Part shown: positions 37,283-45,807 of the stretch, piece by piece | Numbering within the stretch: the stretch's first letter is position 1 | How the letters are laid out: every line of letters begins with the position of its first letter | NCBI RefSeq assembly: GCF_012927185.1 | Contig: NZ_JABBGB010000003.1 | Span: 248,001-312,000 of the forward strand | DNA from: Pseudoflavitalea sp. G-6-1-2 | GTDB lineage: Bacteria > Bacteroidota > Bacteroidia > Chitinophagales > Chitinophagaceae | DNA length: 64,000 bases | Direction of reading: 5' to 3' | Position numbers and translations under genes: made by a program | The notes under the pieces: generated by a model | Database searches by the model: none | Told to the model about the DNA's origin: nothing | What the model saw: the letters and a program-made list of their open reading frames with translations, nothing else

Positions 37283-37480
37283 ATGCTGATCATCGACTCA
37301 AAAGATTGCGAAAACATCGACAAGGCACTCAAAAAGTATAAAAAGAAATTTGAGAAGGCGAAAACTCTGTTACAACTGAGAGAGCGTCAATCGTATACGA
37401 AGCCATCGATCAAACATCGCACGAAGGTGTTGAAAGCAATCTACAAGCAACAGATTGCGAGCGGAGCCATCGAAGCTTAA
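37283..37480 (+). CDS. rpsU: 30S ribosomal protein S21
   Basis: A 65-residue basic protein of the bS21 family, with FEKAKTLLQLRERQSYTKPS and KHRTKVLKAIYKQQIASGA. bS21 sits near the 3' end of 16S rRNA on the small subunit platform; in Bacteroidota it takes part in hiding the anti-Shine-Dalgarno sequence. An AAGGAGG-type purine stretch (37268-37274) lies 9 nt before the start, an unusually good Shine-Dalgarno site for this phylum and consistent with reported autoregulation of rpsU. It is transcribed alone and ends at a strong terminator. Confidence 0.95.
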   Translation: MLIIDSKDCENIDKALKKYKKKFEKAKTLLQLRERQSYTKPSIKHRTKVLKAIYKQQIASGAIEA

Positions 37481-37505
37481 TCGTTCACGCTGAACTGAAT
37501 ATATT

Positions 37506-37548
37506 AAGATAGCTGCAAAGTTCCTTAACTTTGTGGCTATCTTTTTTT
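37506..37548 (+). terminator. Strong terminator of rpsU
   Basis: AAGATAGCTGCAAAGTT pairs with AACTTTGTGGCTATCTT (17 pairs, two G-U) around CCTT, followed by seven T. The right arm contains TAACTTTGT, a -7-like sequence 24 nt before the recombinase start, so the next gene's promoter may lie inside the hairpin. Confidence 0.85.
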
Positions 37549-37557
37549 GTTTCAACT

Positions 37558-38613
37558 ATGGCCGATTCAGCGGAAAATAAGCCGGTAAGTCATCCTGCCA
37601 TCGGGCAGTTTCTCACCTATCTGGAAAAGGAGAAGCGTAAAAGCGGGCATACCGTAGAAGCCTATCGCAACGATCTCAACGATTTCTTCAATTATCTTCA
37701 GGAGAAATCTTACACAAAACTAAATAAGGAGCGCTTTGAAGTTACCCGTGAGGGCATGCACTTCAGCGGGGTGAGCCTGCAGTCTATCCAGTCGGACAAT
37801 GTAAGGTCCTGGCTGGCACGCCTGAAAGGGGAGGAGAAGTATTCGGCGCGAACCATCAACCGTAAAATATCCAGCCTCAAATCTTTCTTCAAATATTTCC
37901 TGCGTATGGGAGAGATCACCAAATGGCCCATGGACAAGGTGGTTTTTCAGAAACTGCCGAAGCGGTTGCCTGTTTATCTGGAGGAGGACAGTACAAAGTT
38001 GCTGTTCGAAAACCTCCATTTCAGTCAGAAAGATCAATCCGGGGTGGGGAAAAAGGAAGGAAAAGAGCCAACGCCTGCCGAGCTCTGGAGGGCGGCCACG
38101 GAAAGGCTGATCCTCTTCATTTTATACCAGACGGGTATCCGGAGGGCTGAGCTGATTGGGTTGGAAGCAGCAAAGATCGATAGCGATAGAAATACCGTGA
38201 AAGTAAGGGGGAAGGGCGATAAGGAAAGGATCATTCCGGTGCACAAGGCGCTGGTGGATGCCATGCTTGAATATCATGAGGCCAAGAGCAGGGTTTTTGA
38301 TGCAGCCGTCAGAGAAAAAGTAAGTTATGCGGGCAATAAAAACCTGCTGATCAGGGAAGACGGAACGGAGCTTACGCCGTCGATAGTGTATACTGCAGTA
38401 AAGAAGAATCTGAAAGAGGTAACTACCCTCGAAAAGAAGAGTCCGCACGTGCTCCGGCATACCTTCGCCACGCATCTTACCTATAATGGTGCGGAGCTGA
38501 ATGCGGTGAAAGAATTACTGGGTCATGCGAGCCTTGCAGCTACCCAGATTTATACCCATAATACTATAGAAAAGTTAAAAGAAATACATGCCAGAGCGCA
38601 TCCTAAGGCGTAG
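37558..38613 (+). CDS. Tyrosine recombinase XerC/XerD-type
   Basis: A 351-residue site-specific recombinase. An N-terminal SAM-like domain (FLTYLEKEKRKSGHTVEAYRNDL) is followed by the catalytic domain with Arg195 in TGIRRAEL, a beta-hairpin lysine near KVRGKGDKERI, His297 and Arg300 in HVLRHTFATHL, His323 in LLGHASL and the nucleophile Tyr332 in QIYTHNT. It is about 50 residues longer than E. coli XerD owing to insertions near residues 65 and 160-180 (Lys/Gly-rich). It is a single chromosomal gene and no integron or att site was seen, so a housekeeping dif recombinase is most likely. Which Xer it corresponds to is not decided. Confidence 0.88.
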   Translation: MADSAENKPVSHPAIGQFLTYLEKEKRKSGHTVEAYRNDLNDFFNYLQEKSYTKLNKERFEVTREGMHFSGVSLQSIQSDNVRSWLARLKGEEKYSARTINRKISSLKSFFKYFLRMGEITKWPMDKVVFQKLPKRLPVYLEEDSTKLLFENLHFSQKDQSGVGKKEGKEPTPAELWRAATERLILFILYQTGIRRAELIGLEAAKIDSDRNTVKVRGKGDKERIIPVHKALVDAMLEYHEAKSRVFDAAVREKVSYAGNKNLLIREDGTELTPSIVYTAVKKNLKEVTTLEKKSPHVLRHTFATHLTYNGAELNAVKELLGHASLAATQIYTHNTIEKLKEIHARAHPKA

Positions 38614-38770
38614 GCTGAAACCCGCTCCAATACTCAGATTTTTAGCTAATTAAAATTTGGAAAAACATTGATGATGTATTAACTTCATAGTGAACAAATA
38701 CCCGAGCCTATGTAACCACTATTTACCCCAAAGTTCTTTATATATTGTTCACAGTTAAAATGCGATTGTT

Positions 38771-39070
38771 ATGAACGTTAACATTCAGACCGTGCGGTTT
38801 AACGCAGATGAAAAGCTTGTAGAGTATGTTGATAAGAAACTGCAGAAAATAAGTACTTTTCACGACCGCATAATCAAAGTAGATGTGTTTTTAAAACTGG
38901 ATAATGTAGTACATGCCATTAAAGACAAAATCGCAGAGATAAGAGTCCAGGTGCCCCATCATCAATTTTTTGTAAAAGCAACCTCGAAATCATTTGAAGA
39001 GTCCTTTGACAGTGCGCTTGACTCTCTTGTTAATCAGATAAAACGTAAAAAAGAAAAGTTAGCAGCCTGA
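38771..39070 (+). CDS. hpf: Short ribosome hibernation promoting factor
   Basis: A 99-residue protein of the HPF/RaiA family (short type), which binds the 30S decoding region in stationary phase and inactivates or pairs ribosomes. It begins MNVNIQTVRFNADEKLVEYVDKKL and continues with the VFLKLDN strand and SFDSALDSLVNQIKRKKEK helix. The C-terminal dimerisation domain of long HPF is absent. It ends at a strong terminator. A TTTG-20 nt-TAACTTCA weak promoter lies at 38656-38687. Confidence 0.92.
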   Translation: MNVNIQTVRFNADEKLVEYVDKKLQKISTFHDRIIKVDVFLKLDNVVHAIKDKIAEIRVQVPHHQFFVKATSKSFEESFDSALDSLVNQIKRKKEKLAA

Positions 39071-39087
39071 TAAGTAAAGAAATTTGA

Positions 39088-39117
39088 AAGGCCGTCTCTC
39101 CGGAGACGGCCTTTTTT
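39088..39117 (+). terminator. Terminator of hpf
   Basis: AAGGCCGTCTC and GAGACGGCCTT pair around TCCG and are followed by TTTTTT, 18 nt after the hpf stop. Confidence 0.9.
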
Positions 39118-39533
39118 CGTTTATGGGTGTTTGGTGCGGGTGAAGGGGAAAGGTGGAAGGAGCTGAATGGATTTTTTTGACCGGGAAGTGATTGATGGGG
39201 AGTTGAAATGTAACCGATATTGGGTTGTTGATGGGCGGGGTTGAGGCAAAACCGGAGGAAGAAACGGGCAGGCATAGCCGCAAGAAAGGAGAGGTTGGAG
39301 AGATAAAACGGGGGGAGACGCCCGTTTTTGTGATTGAAAACTGAAATGAGCAGAAAAAAATAATCAGCTGATTTGCTGTCTCAGACTGCATTTGCGCGAA
39401 TTAATCATTTGATCTTCATCTTTTTTTCAATCAATTTTTTGCAGTGAATTTACTTTTCATTTCCTTTGCAGCCGCTCAGGCAGGTAGTACGGATGCAAAG
39501 CCTTGAAAACAAGCAAAAAAAATCCGCTACAAA
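39118..39533. other. Intergenic stretch before the tRNA-tuf operon
   Basis: No gene was found. The bases are unusually G-rich on the plus strand at 39120-39330 (many GGGGT/GAAGG runs), with stop codons in all frames. No hairpin or repeat stands out. Confidence 0.6.
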
Positions 39534-39534
39534 G

Positions 39535-39566
39535 TTTTGGGATTAAACAATTTCAGTTACCTTTGC
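39535..39566 (+). promoter_or_regulatory. Promoter of the tRNA-tuf operon
   Basis: TTTTG (39535-39539), an 18-nt spacer and TACCTTTGC (39558-39566) match the Bacteroidota consensus. It lies 78 nt upstream of the first tRNA. Confidence 0.75.
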
Positions 39567-39643
39567 CTTCCCAAAAAATAAGAGTGTACGAAAAGTGAGG
39601 TTGGGTAGTTCTTTAGAATGTTGAATTTCAACAAAAAATATTC

Positions 39644-39716
39644 GCCACTTTAGCTCAGCTGGTAGAGCAACTGATTTGTAATCAGTAGGTCGTTGGTTCG
39701 ATTCCGACAAGTGGCT
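39644..39716 (+). tRNA. tRNA-Thr (anticodon TGT)
   Basis: Acceptor GCCACTT/AAGTGGC, D arm TAGCTCAGCTGGTAGAGCA, anticodon loop TTTGTAA with TGT, and T loop TTCGATT give a complete cloverleaf. First gene of a four-tRNA array ahead of tuf. Confidence 0.97.
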
Positions 39717-39742
39717 CAGGAAGGGTACGATGTTACCAATCC

Positions 39743-39825
39743 GGGCAGGTTCCAGAGCGGCCAAATGGGGCGGACTGTAAATCCGCTGTCTTTCGACTTC
39801 AGAGGTTCGAATCCTCTCCTGCCCA
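39743..39825 (+). tRNA. tRNA-Tyr (anticodon GTA)
   Basis: Acceptor GGGCAGG/CCTGCCC with discriminator A, anticodon loop CTGTAAA with GTA, and a long variable arm typical of bacterial tRNA-Tyr, so the gene is 83 nt long. Second in the array. Confidence 0.97.
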
Positions 39826-39897
39826 CAGGCTTCCGCCAGGTAAACTAACGAATACCGAAGCGGTTTCAGTATCGATAACAGATCTTTGTTCATATAA

Positions 39898-39970
39898 GCG
39901 GGAGTAGCTCATTTGGTAGAGCGATAGCCTTCCAAGCTATAGGTGGCGAGTTCGAGCCTCGTCTCCCGCT
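39898..39970 (+). tRNA. tRNA-Gly (anticodon TCC)
   Basis: Acceptor GCGGGAG/CTCCCGC, D arm TAGCTCATTTGGTAGAGCG, anticodon stem ATAGC/GCTAT around CTTCCAA (TCC), and T loop TTCGAGC. Third in the array. Confidence 0.97.
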
Positions 39971-40043
39971 CATTTTTTCAGTTGACCGGTAATGGTATGG
40001 CACTATTGCCAGTCCATTAGGAAGACCGCTCACTGAGTCATCA

Positions 40044-40115
<72 letters not shown>

Positions 40116-40296
40116 CAACAATTTTTGGATCATCCGGATCAGCGATTGTAAGATGACTAAAAATACGTGTCGATAGAAAATCGCTGAATACATGATACCA
40201 TCTCTGACTCCTTAAAATTCACTACGGTGAAAGAATAATGGGGCAGGGATATTTTCAGATAAATATTTGTAAAACCACAACTAAAAACAGATAACG

Positions 40297-41484
40297 ATGT
40301 CAAAAGAGACTTTTAAGAGGGACAAACCTCACGTTAACGTTGGTACTATCGGTCACGTTGACCACGGTAAAACAACTTTGACAGCAGCCATCACTACCAT
40401 TCTGGCTCAGAAGGGTCTGGCTCAGGCAAAAAAGTATGATGAAATCGATGGCGCGCCCGAAGAAAAAGAGCGTGGTATCACCATCAATACTGCACACGTT
40501 GAGTATCAGACGGACAACCGTCACTATGCTCACGTAGACTGTCCTGGTCACGCTGACTATGTGAAGAATATGATTACAGGTGCTGCTCAGATGGACGGCG
40601 CTATTCTGGTTGTGGCTTCTACAGACGGTCCTATGCCCCAAACAAAAGAGCACATCCTCCTGGCTCGTCAGGTAGGTGTTCCACGTATTGTGGTATTCAT
40701 GAATAAAGTTGACCTGGTTGACGATCCAGAGCTTCTTGAGCTGGTTGAAATGGAAATCCGTGAGTTGCTGAGCTCTTATGGCTTCGATGGCGACAACACT
40801 CCAATCATTAAAGGTTCTGCAACAGGCGCTCTGGCTGGTGAAGCTAAATGGGTTGCTGCAGTTGAAGAACTGATGGCTGCGGTTGACGAGTACATTCCTC
40901 TTCCTCCACGTCCGGTTGATATGCCATTCCTGATGTCTGTAGAGGACGTATTCTCTATCACAGGTCGTGGTACTGTTGCTACAGGTCGTATCGAAAGAGG
41001 TCGTATTAAAGTAGGTGAGCCTATCGAGATCGTAGGTCTGATGGAAGCTCCTCTGTCTTCTACTGTAACAGGTGTGGAAATGTTCCGCAAACTCCTCGAT
41101 TCAGGTGAAGCTGGAGACAACGCTGGTCTGCTCCTCCGTGGTATCGATAAAGCTCAGGTTCGTCGTGGTATGGTACTGTGCAAACCAGGATCTATCACTC
41201 CTCACACTGAGTTCAAAGGCGAAGTATACGTACTGAGCAAAGAAGAAGGTGGTCGTCACACTCCATTCTTCAACAAATACCGTCCTCAGTTCTATTTCCG
41301 TACAACTGACGTAACTGGTGAGTGCGAACTGCCAGCAGGTACTGAAATGGTTATGCCTGGTGACAACACCAACCTGCATGTGAAACTGATCCAACCCATC
41401 GCGATGGAGAAAGGTCTGAAATTCGCTATCCGTGAAGGTGGACGTACCGTAGGTGCGGGTCAGGTTACAGAGATCATTAAATAA
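40297..41484 (+). CDS. tuf: Elongation factor Tu
   Basis: A 395-residue GTPase that brings aminoacyl-tRNA to the ribosome. G1 is GHVDHGKT (19-26), followed by the switch I region [13 protein letters not shown]3 DCPGHADY and G4 NKVD. Domains II and III follow (for example [12 protein letters not shown] and [19 protein letters not shown]). The codon use is strongly biased to translationally preferred codons (GGT, CGT, GCT), as expected for a highly expressed gene. It follows the four-tRNA array on one transcript, the same order as thrU-tyrU-glyT-thrT-tufB in E. coli. Confidence 0.99.
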   Translation: MSKETFKRDKPHVNVGTIGHVDHGKTTLTAAITTILAQKGLAQAKKYDEIDGAPEEKERGITINTAHVEYQTDNRHYAHVDCPGHADYVKNMITGAAQMDGAILVVASTDGPMPQTKEHILLARQVGVPRIVVFMNKVDLVDDPELLELVEMEIRELLSSYGFDGDNTPIIKGSATGALAGEAKWVAAVEELMAAVDEYIPLPPRPVDMPFLMSVEDVFSITGRGTVATGRIERGRIKVGEPIEIVGLMEAPLSSTVTGVEMFRKLLDSGEAGDNAGLLLRGIDKAQVRRGMVLCKPGSITPHTEFKGEVYVLSKEEGGRHTPFFNKYRPQFYFRTTDVTGECELPAGTEMVMPGDNTNLHVKLIQPIAMEKGLKFAIREGGRTVGAGQVTEIIK

Positions 41485-41498
41485 GTTGAATCTCAATA

Positions 41499-41582
41499 AA
41501 AAGCCATTAGCGTTTTGCTTTTAGCTATTAGCCTCGGATTACTTATATTTGCTAACAGCTCTTGCATACACTAATGGCTTTT
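41499..41582 (+). promoter_or_regulatory. Promoter inside a long inverted repeat between tuf and tRNA-Trp
   Basis: AAAAGCCATTAG (41499-41510) and CTAATGGCTTTT (41571-41582) are exact inverted copies with a 60-nt loop. Within the loop TATATTTGC (41544-41552) is a perfect -7 box, with TTTTAG 19 nt upstream as a weak -33. This is the likely promoter for tRNA-Trp, secE and nusG, and the repeat followed by a short T run may also attenuate tuf read-through. Confidence 0.5.
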
Positions 41583-41584
41583 AT

Positions 41585-41655
41585 ACGGGCATAGTTCAAT
41601 GGTAGAATAGAGGTCTCCAAAACCTTTGATCTGGGTTCGAATCCTAGTGCCCGTG
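41585..41655 (+). tRNA. tRNA-Trp (anticodon CCA)
   Basis: Acceptor ACGGGCA/TGCCCGT with discriminator G, anticodon stem GAGGT/ACCTT around CTCCAAA (CCA), T loop TTCGAAT. It lies 24 nt before secE, the usual place for trpT in many bacteria. Confidence 0.96.
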
Positions 41656-41679
41656 CAACACAAAACTGAATGTGTTCTT

Positions 41680-41874
41680 ATGAATAAAGTAACCACCTAT
41701 TTCAGGGAGTCTTACAGAGAACTGCTTGAAAAAGTAAGTTGGCCCTCCTGGACGCAGCTGCAGCAATCGACTGTGATCGTCCTCGTAGCAACGGTTCTCA
41801 TTACCGCCCTCGTGTGGGTAATGGATATCATTGCTCAATCGGGTCTTAAATTCATCTATTCACTATTTTACTAA
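41680..41874 (+). CDS. secE: Preprotein translocase subunit SecE
   Basis: A 64-residue, single-span subunit of SecYEG. The ATG at 41680 gives MNKVTTYFRESYRELLEKVSWP, with the amphipathic helix and conserved VSWPSW segment before the membrane span (about 30-50). This is the short form of SecE typical of most bacteria. Its stop and the nusG start share a base (TAATG), so they are translationally coupled. Confidence 0.95.
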   Translation: MNKVTTYFRESYRELLEKVSWPSWTQLQQSTVIVLVATVLITALVWVMDIIAQSGLKFIYSLFY

Positions 41875-42440
41875 TGGAACAAACTACTCAACAACAGGAA
41901 ACCAAGTGGTACGTGCTGCGCGTTGTGAGCGGCAAGGAGAGGAAGGTGAAAGAGTACCTCGACAAAGAGATTTCCCGCGGGGGATGGGGCGAGGTAGTGA
42001 AACAGGTTTTTCTGCCAGTGGAGAAAGTATACAAAGTTCAGAATGGTAAAAAGGTAATGCGTGAAAGAAACTACTATCCAGGCTACGTAATGATCGAAGT
42101 ACAGGATGGTAAACTTTCCGACGACCTCAAAGAAGCAATAAAGAACACTACCAACGTAATTCACTTCCTCGGAAAAGACAATCCGATCGCCCTCAGAAAG
42201 GCAGAAGTGAACAAGATGCTTGGTAAGATGGATGAAATGGCAGAAGTTGGTGGCATGAGCATGGTTGAGCCATTCATCGTTGGTGAGACTATTAAGATCA
42301 TCGAAGGACCATTCAATGATTTCAATGGTATCATCGAAGAAGTGAACGACGAGAAGAAAAAACTGAAAGTGACCGTAAAGATCTTCGGCCGCTCCACACC
42401 AGTGGAACTGAACTATATGCAGGTAGAAAAACTGGCATAA
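41874..42440 (+). CDS. nusG: Transcription termination/antitermination factor NusG
   Basis: A 188-residue NusG. The NGN domain begins KWYVLRVVSGKERKVKEYLDKE and contains the YYPGYVMIE strand that binds the polymerase clamp. The KOW domain near the C-terminus has VGETIKIIEGPFNDFNGIIEEV. It regulates pausing and Rho-dependent termination. In most bacteria rplK follows directly; here a terminator and 2.9 kb intervene. Confidence 0.98.
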   Translation: MEQTTQQQETKWYVLRVVSGKERKVKEYLDKEISRGGWGEVVKQVFLPVEKVYKVQNGKKVMRERNYYPGYVMIEVQDGKLSDDLKEAIKNTTNVIHFLGKDNPIALRKAEVNKMLGKMDEMAEVGGMSMVEPFIVGETIKIIEGPFNDFNGIIEEVNDEKKKLKVTVKIFGRSTPVELNYMQVEKLA

Positions 42441-42466
42441 ACACAGGGAAACTGATAAAAAGATTA

Positions 42467-42491
42467 ACCACAGCAAACGCTGTGGTTTTTT
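42467..42491 (+). terminator. Terminator of secE-nusG
   Basis: AACCACAGC and GCTGTGGTT pair around AAAC and are followed by TTTTTTT, 26 nt after the nusG stop. It cuts the normal nusG-rplK continuity. Confidence 0.9.
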
Positions 42492-42492
42492 T

Positions 42493-43415
42493 GTGTCTGT
42501 ACGTGATGGCGAAGAGCTCCCGGAAGCAGTAATTATGTTATTCGCTTACATATAAGATAACCGTAGAAACTAAAAAACAGACCTTCATATTCAGTACCCA
42601 GGCATGTACAGGCAGGTTCTTATGCACCATTATTTAGTGAAACACTGCTACTGGCAAATGCCTTCAGCAGATCAGCAATGGAAGATAGCGGATGAAAAGA
42701 GATCAATGGAAAGCGTGAGGTTGCCATAAAACCAGCGCCTTGAATTCCCTAACCGGAAAAGGATGTATGGGAGGGTTATTATCTCAGACCCAAAGGCTAG
42801 GGCTGCAACACAAGCTGGTTTTAATTACGCAAGTTTGGTTATACGATCCAGTCCTGCATAGAAATTACAGCTGCGAAGCATTGGATAGTTCATAATCTAG
42901 AAATGAGCATGCTTTAAAAAAACAAGGCAGTCCAAACTATAAGGTAAGAATTCAGTAGAAGAATAAGGATCATGGATTTTGCCCTAACCTTCCTTTAAAG
43001 TAATACTCTACCGTTTCTGAAGTAGATTACTGAATCGGCTTTCTATGAATAAAGGCTCCTGAATTCGGTTATGCATTTCCGATAAATAAAAAACAACCAG
43101 GCGAAATTGAATTTCGATCTATTTACTGCGCTTTCGGTGCTGGAGAAATTCAGGAAGCGAAAAAGGGGAGATGAGTAATGCATTTTTGGGATCGATGGCA
43201 TATTGTAAAAGCGCATATCCCTTCTTGTTAGCTAAAAATCCTTCAGTTTTTTCTACCTTTTTAGTTTGAACTGATCATTTCTTATTCTCCTGTAACCCTT
43301 ATCTGTAGCGGGTTTAGTGGTGGGTATAGTGTGCGTGTGCATCGGCATCGGCAAACATTTCACATCAGTAAAGATGTCTCCGCAGGCTCAGCATTACTAT
43401 CATCAGTTAGAGAAA
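42493..43415. other. 0.9-kb stretch without a gene, inside the nusG-rplK gap
   Basis: Stops occur in all frames and no protein-like open frame is seen. The base composition is more AT-rich than the flanking genes. No repeat, tRNA or clear hairpin was found apart from the terminator at its right edge. Confidence 0.6.
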
Positions 43416-43418
43416 ATA

Positions 43419-43453
43419 AAAAAGCCTTTCCGTTCATTCTGCACGGGAAGGCT
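43419..43453 (-). terminator. Terminator of the Lys/Ala-rich gene
   Basis: AAGCCTTTCC and GGGAAGGCTT pair around a 13-nt loop. On the minus strand the stem is followed by TTTTTTATTTT, 28 nt past the stop. Confidence 0.8.
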
Positions 43454-43480
43454 TCACTTATTTGCGTGATAATAACAGGC

Positions 43481-43972
43481 TTAGTTATTATCGTCGTCTC
43501 CGCCAGATGTTTCCTCTGCGGTATAACCAAAATCGATGGTCGCTTGCTCTTCAGCAACTGGGAAATCGACAACTGCAGGAGCTTCAGGAGCTGGAACTGG
43601 TTTTGGTTTCCTTGGTCTTGGCGCTGATTTCTTCGCTTTTTTAGCAGGAGCTGCTTTCTTAGCGGGAGCGGCTTTCTTGGCAGGAGCTGCTTTTTTACCA
43701 GCTTTCTTTGCTGCTTTTTTAGGAGCAACAGCTTTCTTAGCTGCTTTCTTTGCGGCTTTAGGAGCTGCTTTTTTTGCTGCTTTCTTAGGAGCGGCTTTCT
43801 TGGCTGCCTTCTTTGCTGCTTTTTTTGGAGCTGCTTTAGGTGCTGCTTTTTTAGCTGCTTTCTTCGCTGCTTTTTTAGGAGCTGCTTTTTTTGCTGCCTT
43901 CTTAGGAGCGGCTTTCTTCACAGCTTTCTTGGGAGCTGCTTTTTTAGCTGACTTTTTCTTTGCTTTGGCCAT
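43481..43972 (-). CDS. Lys/Ala-rich histone H1-like protein
   Basis: A 163-residue protein that starts MAKAKKKSAKKAAPKKA and continues with about 20 imperfect repeats of the type APKKAAKKA or AAPKKA up to residue about 115. An acidic C-terminal 45 residues (PAPEAPAVVDFPVAEEQ and GGDDDNN) follow. Similar tails occur in bacterial H1-like proteins and in AlgP, which bind DNA and compact the nucleoid. The charge pattern supports DNA or RNA binding but not a specific role. Low-complexity repeats make the length liable to change between strains. It lies alone on the strand opposite to the ribosomal genes, inside the nusG-rplK gap. Confidence 0.8.
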   Translation of the reverse strand: MAKAKKKSAKKAAPKKAVKKAAPKKAAKKAAPKKAAKKAAKKAAPKAAPKKAAKKAAKKAAPKKAAKKAAPKAAKKAAKKAVAPKKAAKKAGKKAAPAKKAAPAKKAAPAKKAKKSAPRPRKPKPVPAPEAPAVVDFPVAEEQATIDFGYTAEETSGGDDDNN

Positions 43973-45095
43973 AGTGTGATGTGTTTTATAGTTGATGGTA
44001 AAGATACAATTACACAGAACTATTTGAGTGCAAAAGCTACGCAGAAATATTCATATTATAAAAAACTCATTGAAAGTTTGATGCCCGGATGATGATCGCA
44101 GATGAAATTTACCGCTGCTCATTACCGGTATGTGGAAGAAGAGGGGCAAACTAAACCGGTAATCCGGGCTGGATTTTCGTTGTTGCCGATGGCCGGGATG
44201 GGGATCTTAATTACACCTTACCTTCCGGCAATCATCGAAATGGTGTGTTCCCTGAAACACAATACTGTACAGCGTTTCAGCGGAATGTTGTACATGCCTG
44301 AATACACCTGCAGCCTCCTTTTTACACCCCATTGATCCACTGTTTTACGCTGCTTTGCATTCGCATTTCCGGCATGCAAACAGCAATTGCGATAGAAGAC
44401 ACTACACTGATGATCTGTTTGCAGATAGCGCTTTCATTTTGTGAAGAGAGTGTGAAGAATTTTAATGAATTTTTTCCTGATTTGGGCTTCCCGAAAGGCC
44501 TGTTTGGGCTGTTACCGATACTTGCTCCTGCACTTTCTTCATCATTGCATGCATCGTAATCCTGATGATAGCGGTGTTTTTCTGCCTGTAAGAGGGGAGG
44601 GTAGCTGTCCGCAATGTATCGGATGGTGATGCAACAGATAAGAGGATCCCGGCAGTCATGCGCGCGCAGAGTCTGGTAAGAAAAAACAGGATGGATCATA
44701 TTGGGGCGAGCGTTTTCAGTTTTTCCTTGTGCTGTAAAAACTGAATTGAAGCATTGCGGTATCTGATTGTACTGTACCTGTTCACCTGCACACGATCCGC
44801 AGCTGAGGAATATGGTTGGTACGGATCCGATGCTTGAGATTGCGCTCATGACCGTGATCATCGTTGCTGCAATGAAACAGAAGACAGCTGCATCGGCAAC
44901 AACCAATCAATTCAATAAAAAGTTGCCGGCAGTTTTTAACCGGCGTAACCCGACATCGACAAATGCGCTGTTGCCTGGGTTGCTTTTTCTTCGTCCCGAA
45001 GCATGAAGCTCTTCCATCCCGGCAGGTAATCTTTGTTCGCGGATGCCTTTTCCAGCCTATCTTTGCCAGCTCCCTGAGGGACTCATTTTTTTAGA
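43973..45095. other. 1.1-kb stretch without a supported gene before rplK
   Basis: Open frames of 77 residues (44102-44335, +), 194 residues (44322-44906, -) and 79 residues (44767-45006, +) occur, but none has a recognisable family, signal peptide or helpful start. They overlap each other on both strands. Remnants of one or more genes are possible. Confidence 0.55.
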
Positions 45096-45099
45096 GAAA

Positions 45100-45133
45100 T
45101 TGTTCTTCAATCAAAACATTTTCCTACCTTTGC
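45100..45133 (+). promoter_or_regulatory. Promoter of the rplK operon
   Basis: TTG (45100-45102), a 22-nt spacer and TACCTTTGC (45125-45133) fit the Bacteroidota consensus. A leader of about 180 nt follows before rplK, room for ribosomal-protein autoregulation. Confidence 0.75.
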
Positions 45134-45316
45134 GTCCCCAATTGAAGTTCTTTACAAAGCCCGTTTCAAAACGGAAGCATTGACGGATACAGCGAAAGAC
45201 CCGGTTTTCCGGGATATTTCAAATTGAAAATCAATTGTTTCCAACATAAAAACGGGATAAGAGGAATTTGGGAGTCCGCCAATTGACGGACGTTTGAACC
45301 AATAAATCATTAAGTA

Positions 45317-45760
45317 ATGGCAAAAGAAATTACCGGCTTCGTTAAGCTGCAGGTAAAAGGTGGACAGGCCAACCCTGCACCTCCAGTAGGTCCTGCATTA
45401 GGTTCCAAGGGTGTAAATATCATGGAATTCTGCAAGCAGTTCAATGCTCGCACGCAGGATAAAATCGGGAAAGTTCTCCCCGTACTCATCACTGTTTATT
45501 CTGATAAGTCTTTCGATTTTGTTATCAAAACCCCTCCCGCAGCAGTACAGTTGCTGGAAGCTGCAAAACTGCAGAGCGGTTCCAAAGAGCCTAACCGTAA
45601 TAAGGTAGGTAAAGTGAACTGGGCGCAGGTAGAGGCTATTGCAAAAGACAAAATGCCCGACCTGAACTGCTTCACCCTGGAAAGTGCTATGAAGATGGTT
45701 GCTGGTACAGCCCGCAGCATGGGAATTACTGTAGATGGTAATGCCCCCTGGGAAAACTAA
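45317..45760 (+). CDS. rplK: 50S ribosomal protein L11
   Basis: A 147-residue uL11 with the N-terminal [22 protein letters not shown] segment and the C-terminal rRNA-binding domain ([29 protein letters not shown]). It forms the GTPase-associated centre with 23S rRNA and the L10-L12 stalk. It starts the rplKAJL unit, with rplA 47 nt downstream. Confidence 0.99.
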   Translation: MAKEITGFVKLQVKGGQANPAPPVGPALGSKGVNIMEFCKQFNARTQDKIGKVLPVLITVYSDKSFDFVIKTPPAAVQLLEAAKLQSGSKEPNRNKVGKVNWAQVEAIAKDKMPDLNCFTLESAMKMVAGTARSMGITVDGNAPWEN

Positions 45761-45807
45761 ATGTTCACATTCCTGCTCTGCGGGGATAACTTAAAACCGA
45801 ATAGACA

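Noticed and set aside
37558..38613. Recombinase as part of an integrative element
   Set aside because: No att-like repeats, tRNA junction or mobility genes nearby; the flanking genes are housekeeping.
43536..43979. 147-residue Ala/Phe-rich frame on the plus strand
   Set aside because: It is the complement of the Lys/Ala-rich repeats of the minus-strand gene; the repeats keep all frames open.
44102..44335. 77-residue frame beginning MKFTAAHYRYVEEEGQTK
   Set aside because: The start looks faintly protein-like but the second half does not, and no family could be named.
44322..44906. 194-residue open frame on the minus strand before rplK
   Set aside because: No recognisable motif, no plausible start context and heavy overlap with other frames; the composition (many Cys and Ser, no domain pattern) looks like chance translation.
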